A stretch of 64,000 nt of DNA, taken from contig CAJTCH010000012.1 in assembly GCA_910574715.1 (NCBI GenBank), positions 1 to 64,000 of the forward strand. The letters run 5' to 3'. A model generated the notes under the pieces. It was given only the letters and a program-made list of their open reading frames with translations, did not search any database and was not told the DNA's origin. Each line of letters begins with the position of its first letter. Within the stretch, counting starts at the first letter, position 1. Shown here one piece after another: positions 61,688 through 64,000 of the stretch. Made by a program: the position numbers and the translations under genes. The stretch is from Lachnospiraceae bacterium (lineage in GTDB: Bacteria; Bacillota; Clostridia; Lachnospirales; Lachnospiraceae).

Positions 61688-62161
61688 AGTAATTGTCAAT
61701 TCAACACCGTTGATTATTCTTTGCGGAATTGGGAAGTTGAATATACTAAAAGAAGTGTATGAGGAAATCATAATTCCATCTGCGGTATACACGGAAGTAA
61801 CAGAAAAACCGATTCTGCGTGTATTCAGCTTCAGTCAGCAGGAGATTGGATTCGTGTAGAACATATTAAGGATCACAGCGAGAAGAAAATGTATAAGGCA
61901 AAACTTCACGATGGAGAAGTAGAAGTGATGATTCTTGCGCAGGAACGGAAAGCAGACTTGGTGATATTGGATGACAATGCAGCAAAAAAGACTGCTAAGT
62001 ATTTAGGACTATCTGTTACTGGAACATTAGGTGTTTTAGTGAAAGCAAAACGACAAGGGATCATAAAAGAAGTACGTCCGCTTTTGGCGGAAATGAGACA
62101 AAAAGGTTTTTATGTTAGCAATGCAGTTGAACAGATGGTTTTAGAACAGGCAGGCGAATAG
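61680..62161 (+). pseudogene. DUF3368 PIN-domain toxin, frameshifted
   Basis: First frame: MRKVIVNSTPLIILCGIGKL with the PIN Asp replaced by Asn at position 7 as in many DUF3368 proteins, to TEVTEK. The frame then breaks at five As (about 61803-61807); one extra A would continue it as TDSACIQLQSAGDWIRVEHI and on to 62161 with HDGEVEVMILA, LVILDDNAAKKTA and GTLGVLVKAK. The RNase is likely inactive here. Confidence 0.8.
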
Positions 62162-62443
62162 AGAAAAAGAAAGATTTGTTTAAGGAGTATCCCAAAATCT
62201 ATAGAGAAATATGTTGGAACCGTGAGATTAAAATGTGATGATAGCGTATTTTCAACCATCGCAGCAATTTCTAATAATGAAAGGGCGGTAAATTGAATTG
62301 AGTAAGCTGGTTTGTGCATTAAGGCGGGCAAAATGACTTGAAGATGTGTTCAAATTTGGAGGGAGCAAAGTGCGGGGCGGTGAAAAAGGGGATTCAAAGA
62401 ATACTGCAGGAAGAAAAGTTATGGAAATAGGGAGGGATATAAC
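62162..62443. other. No recognisable gene
   Basis: AT-rich DNA with short frames only. One reads KKDLFKEYPKIYREICWNRE then stops and could be a transposon-protein scrap, but I could not place it. No promoter or RNA gene stands out. Confidence 0.4.
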
Positions 62444-62614
62444 CTGCTAAAATTATATATTTTCTTGGGGCGGACGCCTGTGTCGGTAGAAAAGCACGGG
62501 CGTTCGCTGTTTTATGTTCCCGGGCTGCCGTTGGATGATACGGCGCTTAGATTCTTTGGGGTTCTTTCTATTTTTCCCAATCTGCCGGATGGTATTAGAT
62601 TTTGTGAAATATAA
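62444..62614 (+). pseudogene. Short open frame without ATG, possible gene scrap
   Basis: 56 codons from a CTG, with GGGAGGG seven bases upstream. It reads LLKLYIFLGRTPVSVEKHGR then LFYVPGLPLDDTALRF and FPNLPDGIRFCEI. It is GC-rich compared with its flanks, with no good start, and could be a tail end of a lost gene. No family recognised. Confidence 0.3.
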
Positions 62615-62620
62615 AAAAAT

Positions 62621-62784
62621 CCATTACGAAAATGTGTAGGTTTTCGTAATGGGAGATCTGCTGTAAATTCTTAACCATTCTAAATATACTATCGACAATA
62701 AGTCAATAAACTTAATCCCCTTTTTTTATTATATTTGCATAAAAAATTTTCTATATGAATTATTACGAAAAACTACGACTTTAG
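62621..62784. repeat. Inverted, diverged copy 2 of the promoter cassette
   Basis: Reverse complement aligns with 30208-30371 over about 160 bases with most positions identical (the run from ATGCAAATATAATAAAAAAA to TTGACTTATTGTCGATAGTA is shared). The outer arm at 62621-62652 is a hairpin, CCATTACGAAAA/TTTTCGTAATGG with an 8-base loop. A minus-strand promoter-like TTGACT-18-TAGAAT is kept at 62677-62706. Confidence 0.8.
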
Positions 62785-62939
62785 AGAAAAGTGTAAGAGT
62801 AGTTGTAGTAGCCTGCAAATAAAAAGTCAATAGAAAATTGAATATTTTTTGAAAAAATTTTATGTAGGAAAAATGCGTACAACAACCAGACCACCGTAGA
62901 ACGCTGGTTTTGTGAATTGCTAGAGTTATGTAATTTCTG

Positions 62940-64000
62940 CTATTGTGGAAGGGAAGCCAAATATTCTTTGACTCTTCCGTAATAAATCCGGAGAAATTTA
63001 TTTGCCCCGGCTGTCATGTAGACATAGTAAGCTTTGCCTTGCGCACGTTTCTTATCCATGAACAAATACACGGGGTCATCTTGTGGCTTGGTCTTAATTA
63101 GAACGTCCATGACCTGAAATAGGGTCTTACGGAGCGCGGGAGAACCATGTTTTGATGCATGGACACTTTTTTGAGAGTAATCCCCGGATTCATTTACACC
63201 TGGGTCAACACCGGCAAATGCGGTAATAGCGTTCCGATGGGTAAAGCGTGACACATCTCCGATTTCCGCTATTAGCTGTGGACCCAAGGAGGGGCCTACG
63301 CCTTTCATCGCCATAACGACAGAGTATTCTGGAAGTTGGGCTGCGGTTTCGTTCATTAGGGAACGGAGCTGTTCAACAGTTCGGGATGCAGTATTTAACT
63401 GCTCAACCGCCTGTTTGATGATACGTTTGGTAAAGACATCTTTTGGAAGTACAGAAACCAGTTCCTGGGCTGTTTCATAGATTTCTTCAGCTTTTGTTTT
63501 GCTGAAGTTGTACTTCTTGCGGTGACACCACTTCTGATAGTGGTCAACAAAAGCGTCCACAGATATCTTACGGACACAGTCTGCATGCCAGTAGCAGTCC
63601 GCAAAGTCAACCCATTTCTGGCTTCCGTCTTCGCGGGCGGGGCTGTTAAAATAGGTGTTTACACCGGGATAAGTTTGGTCAAGAAGGCCGATCAGATTGT
63701 TTTTCATGGCAGTCTTGTGCTTCATGTAGAAGCCAAACTGGCGGTTCATGGTCTTTAATTGATTGCGTAATTCATCCATAAGACCATATTGTTTCAATTT
63801 TGACCATCTGTCAAGTGTATAGCGTGCGATTTTAAGGGAATCTGCTTTGTCGGACTTTACTTTCCGCAGGGAGTTGTCTTCGTCCTGATAATGACGTATA
63901 AGCTGTGGATTTACAGCGCTAACAAACAGACCGGCAGAGACAAGCTCATGGGCAATGGTCTCATAGTAATGTCCGGTACACTCCATGACGATACGTGATT
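62940..64000 (-). CDS. IS110-family transposase (N-terminus outside window)
   Basis: 353 residues visible, entering from the right edge (reading SRIVMECTGHYYE at its start). It has MECTGHYYE, VKSDKADSLKIARY (DxxDA-type) and the C-terminal GVGPSLGPQLIAEIGD, FAGVDPGVNESGDYSQKS and HGSPALRKTL. It differs clearly from the IS110 at 26895, so the two do not form a composite transposon. Ends LASLPQ and a TAG stop. Confidence 0.95.
   Translation of the reverse strand, partial: SRIVMECTGHYYETIAHELVSAGLFVSAVNPQLIRHYQDEDNSLRKVKSDKADSLKIARYTLDRWSKLKQYGLMDELRNQLKTMNRQFGFYMKHKTAMKNNLIGLLDQTYPGVNTYFNSPAREDGSQKWVDFADCYWHADCVRKISVDAFVDHYQKWCHRKKYNFSKTKAEEIYETAQELVSVLPKDVFTKRIIKQAVEQLNTASRTVEQLRSLMNETAAQLPEYSVVMAMKGVGPSLGPQLIAEIGDVSRFTHRNAITAFAGVDPGVNESGDYSQKSVHASKHGSPALRKTLFQVMDVLIKTKPQDDPVYLFMDKKRAQGKAYYVYMTAGANKFLRIYYGRVKEYLASLPQ

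Noticed and set aside
26611-64000. Composite transposon formed by two IS110 copies
   Set aside because: The two IS110 proteins are clearly different members of the family, and IS110 elements do not move as composites by paired ends.
1-64000. CRISPR arrays or cas genes
   Set aside because: No regularly spaced repeats with unique spacers, and no Cas1/Cas2-like frames were seen on either strand.
1-64000. tRNA or rRNA genes
   Set aside because: No cloverleaf with a TTCRANNC-type arm or conserved rRNA segment was noticed while reading.

Overview
The window looks like chromosomal DNA of a spore-forming Lachnospiraceae-type Firmicute (Clostridium cluster XIVa relative). Evidence: AGGAGG-type ribosome sites, a Spo0A DNA-binding domain, WYL and SPFH/TPM housekeeping genes typical of that group, IS110-type elements and a gut-Clostridia style surface-glycan locus. 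No 16S or other marker is present, so the genus is not resolved. I saw no tRNA, rRNA or CRISPR array.

Region 1 (1-about 14.6 kb) is the early and lysogeny end of a prophage. Leftward genes encode a Dam-like methyltransferase, RusA resolvase, primase-helicase, SF2 helicase, DUF669 protein, AAA ATPase and a RecF/SbcC-like ATPase. A stand-alone Spo0A-type DNA-binding domain, an antirepressor and a Cro-like protein follow. A divergent operator (three repeats, two good promoters) separates these from rightward cI, ImmA/IrrE, hicAB, a tiny holin-like toxin with a predicted antisense RNA, and a tyrosine integrase that marks the prophage end.

Region 2 (14.6-26.6 kb) is ordinary leftward chromosome: an OmpR/VanS-like two-component system, an SPFH/TPM/zinc-ribbon membrane-stress set like Bacillus ydjGHI, a WYL regulator, a secreted BspA-like protein and an FtsX/MacB-like ABC exporter.

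Region 3 (26.6-32.3 kb) is a mobile-DNA junction. It holds an IS110 element with a likely bridge-RNA leader, a frameshifted DDE insertion sequence, a 19-bp inverted-repeat cassette carrying a promoter, and a TnpB-like protein. All three RuvC catalytic acids of that protein are replaced while its zinc ribbon is intact, as in RNA-guided TldR repressors. About 500 nt of hairpin-rich non-coding DNA follows.

Region 4 (32.3-61.3 kb) is a rightward surface-glycan locus. Its first part (to about 50 kb) is very AT-rich and holds a DegT aminotransferase, MBL hydrolase, ATP-grasp ligase, SDR, radical SAM enzyme, four FkbM methyltransferases, a dead LuxE-like gene and GT2/GT8/GT-D transferases. The second part is richer in GC: twin RgpF-like proteins, a radical SAM enzyme, GT4, GT2, WbsX-like and DUF4422 proteins. 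Fourteen of its proteins carry the same small Rossmann-like domain at either end, as if sharing a docking or sensing module. No flippase, polymerase or ligase lies in the window. A second, inverted copy of the promoter cassette (62.6-62.8 kb), a broken toxin-antitoxin pair and another IS110 transposase close the island.
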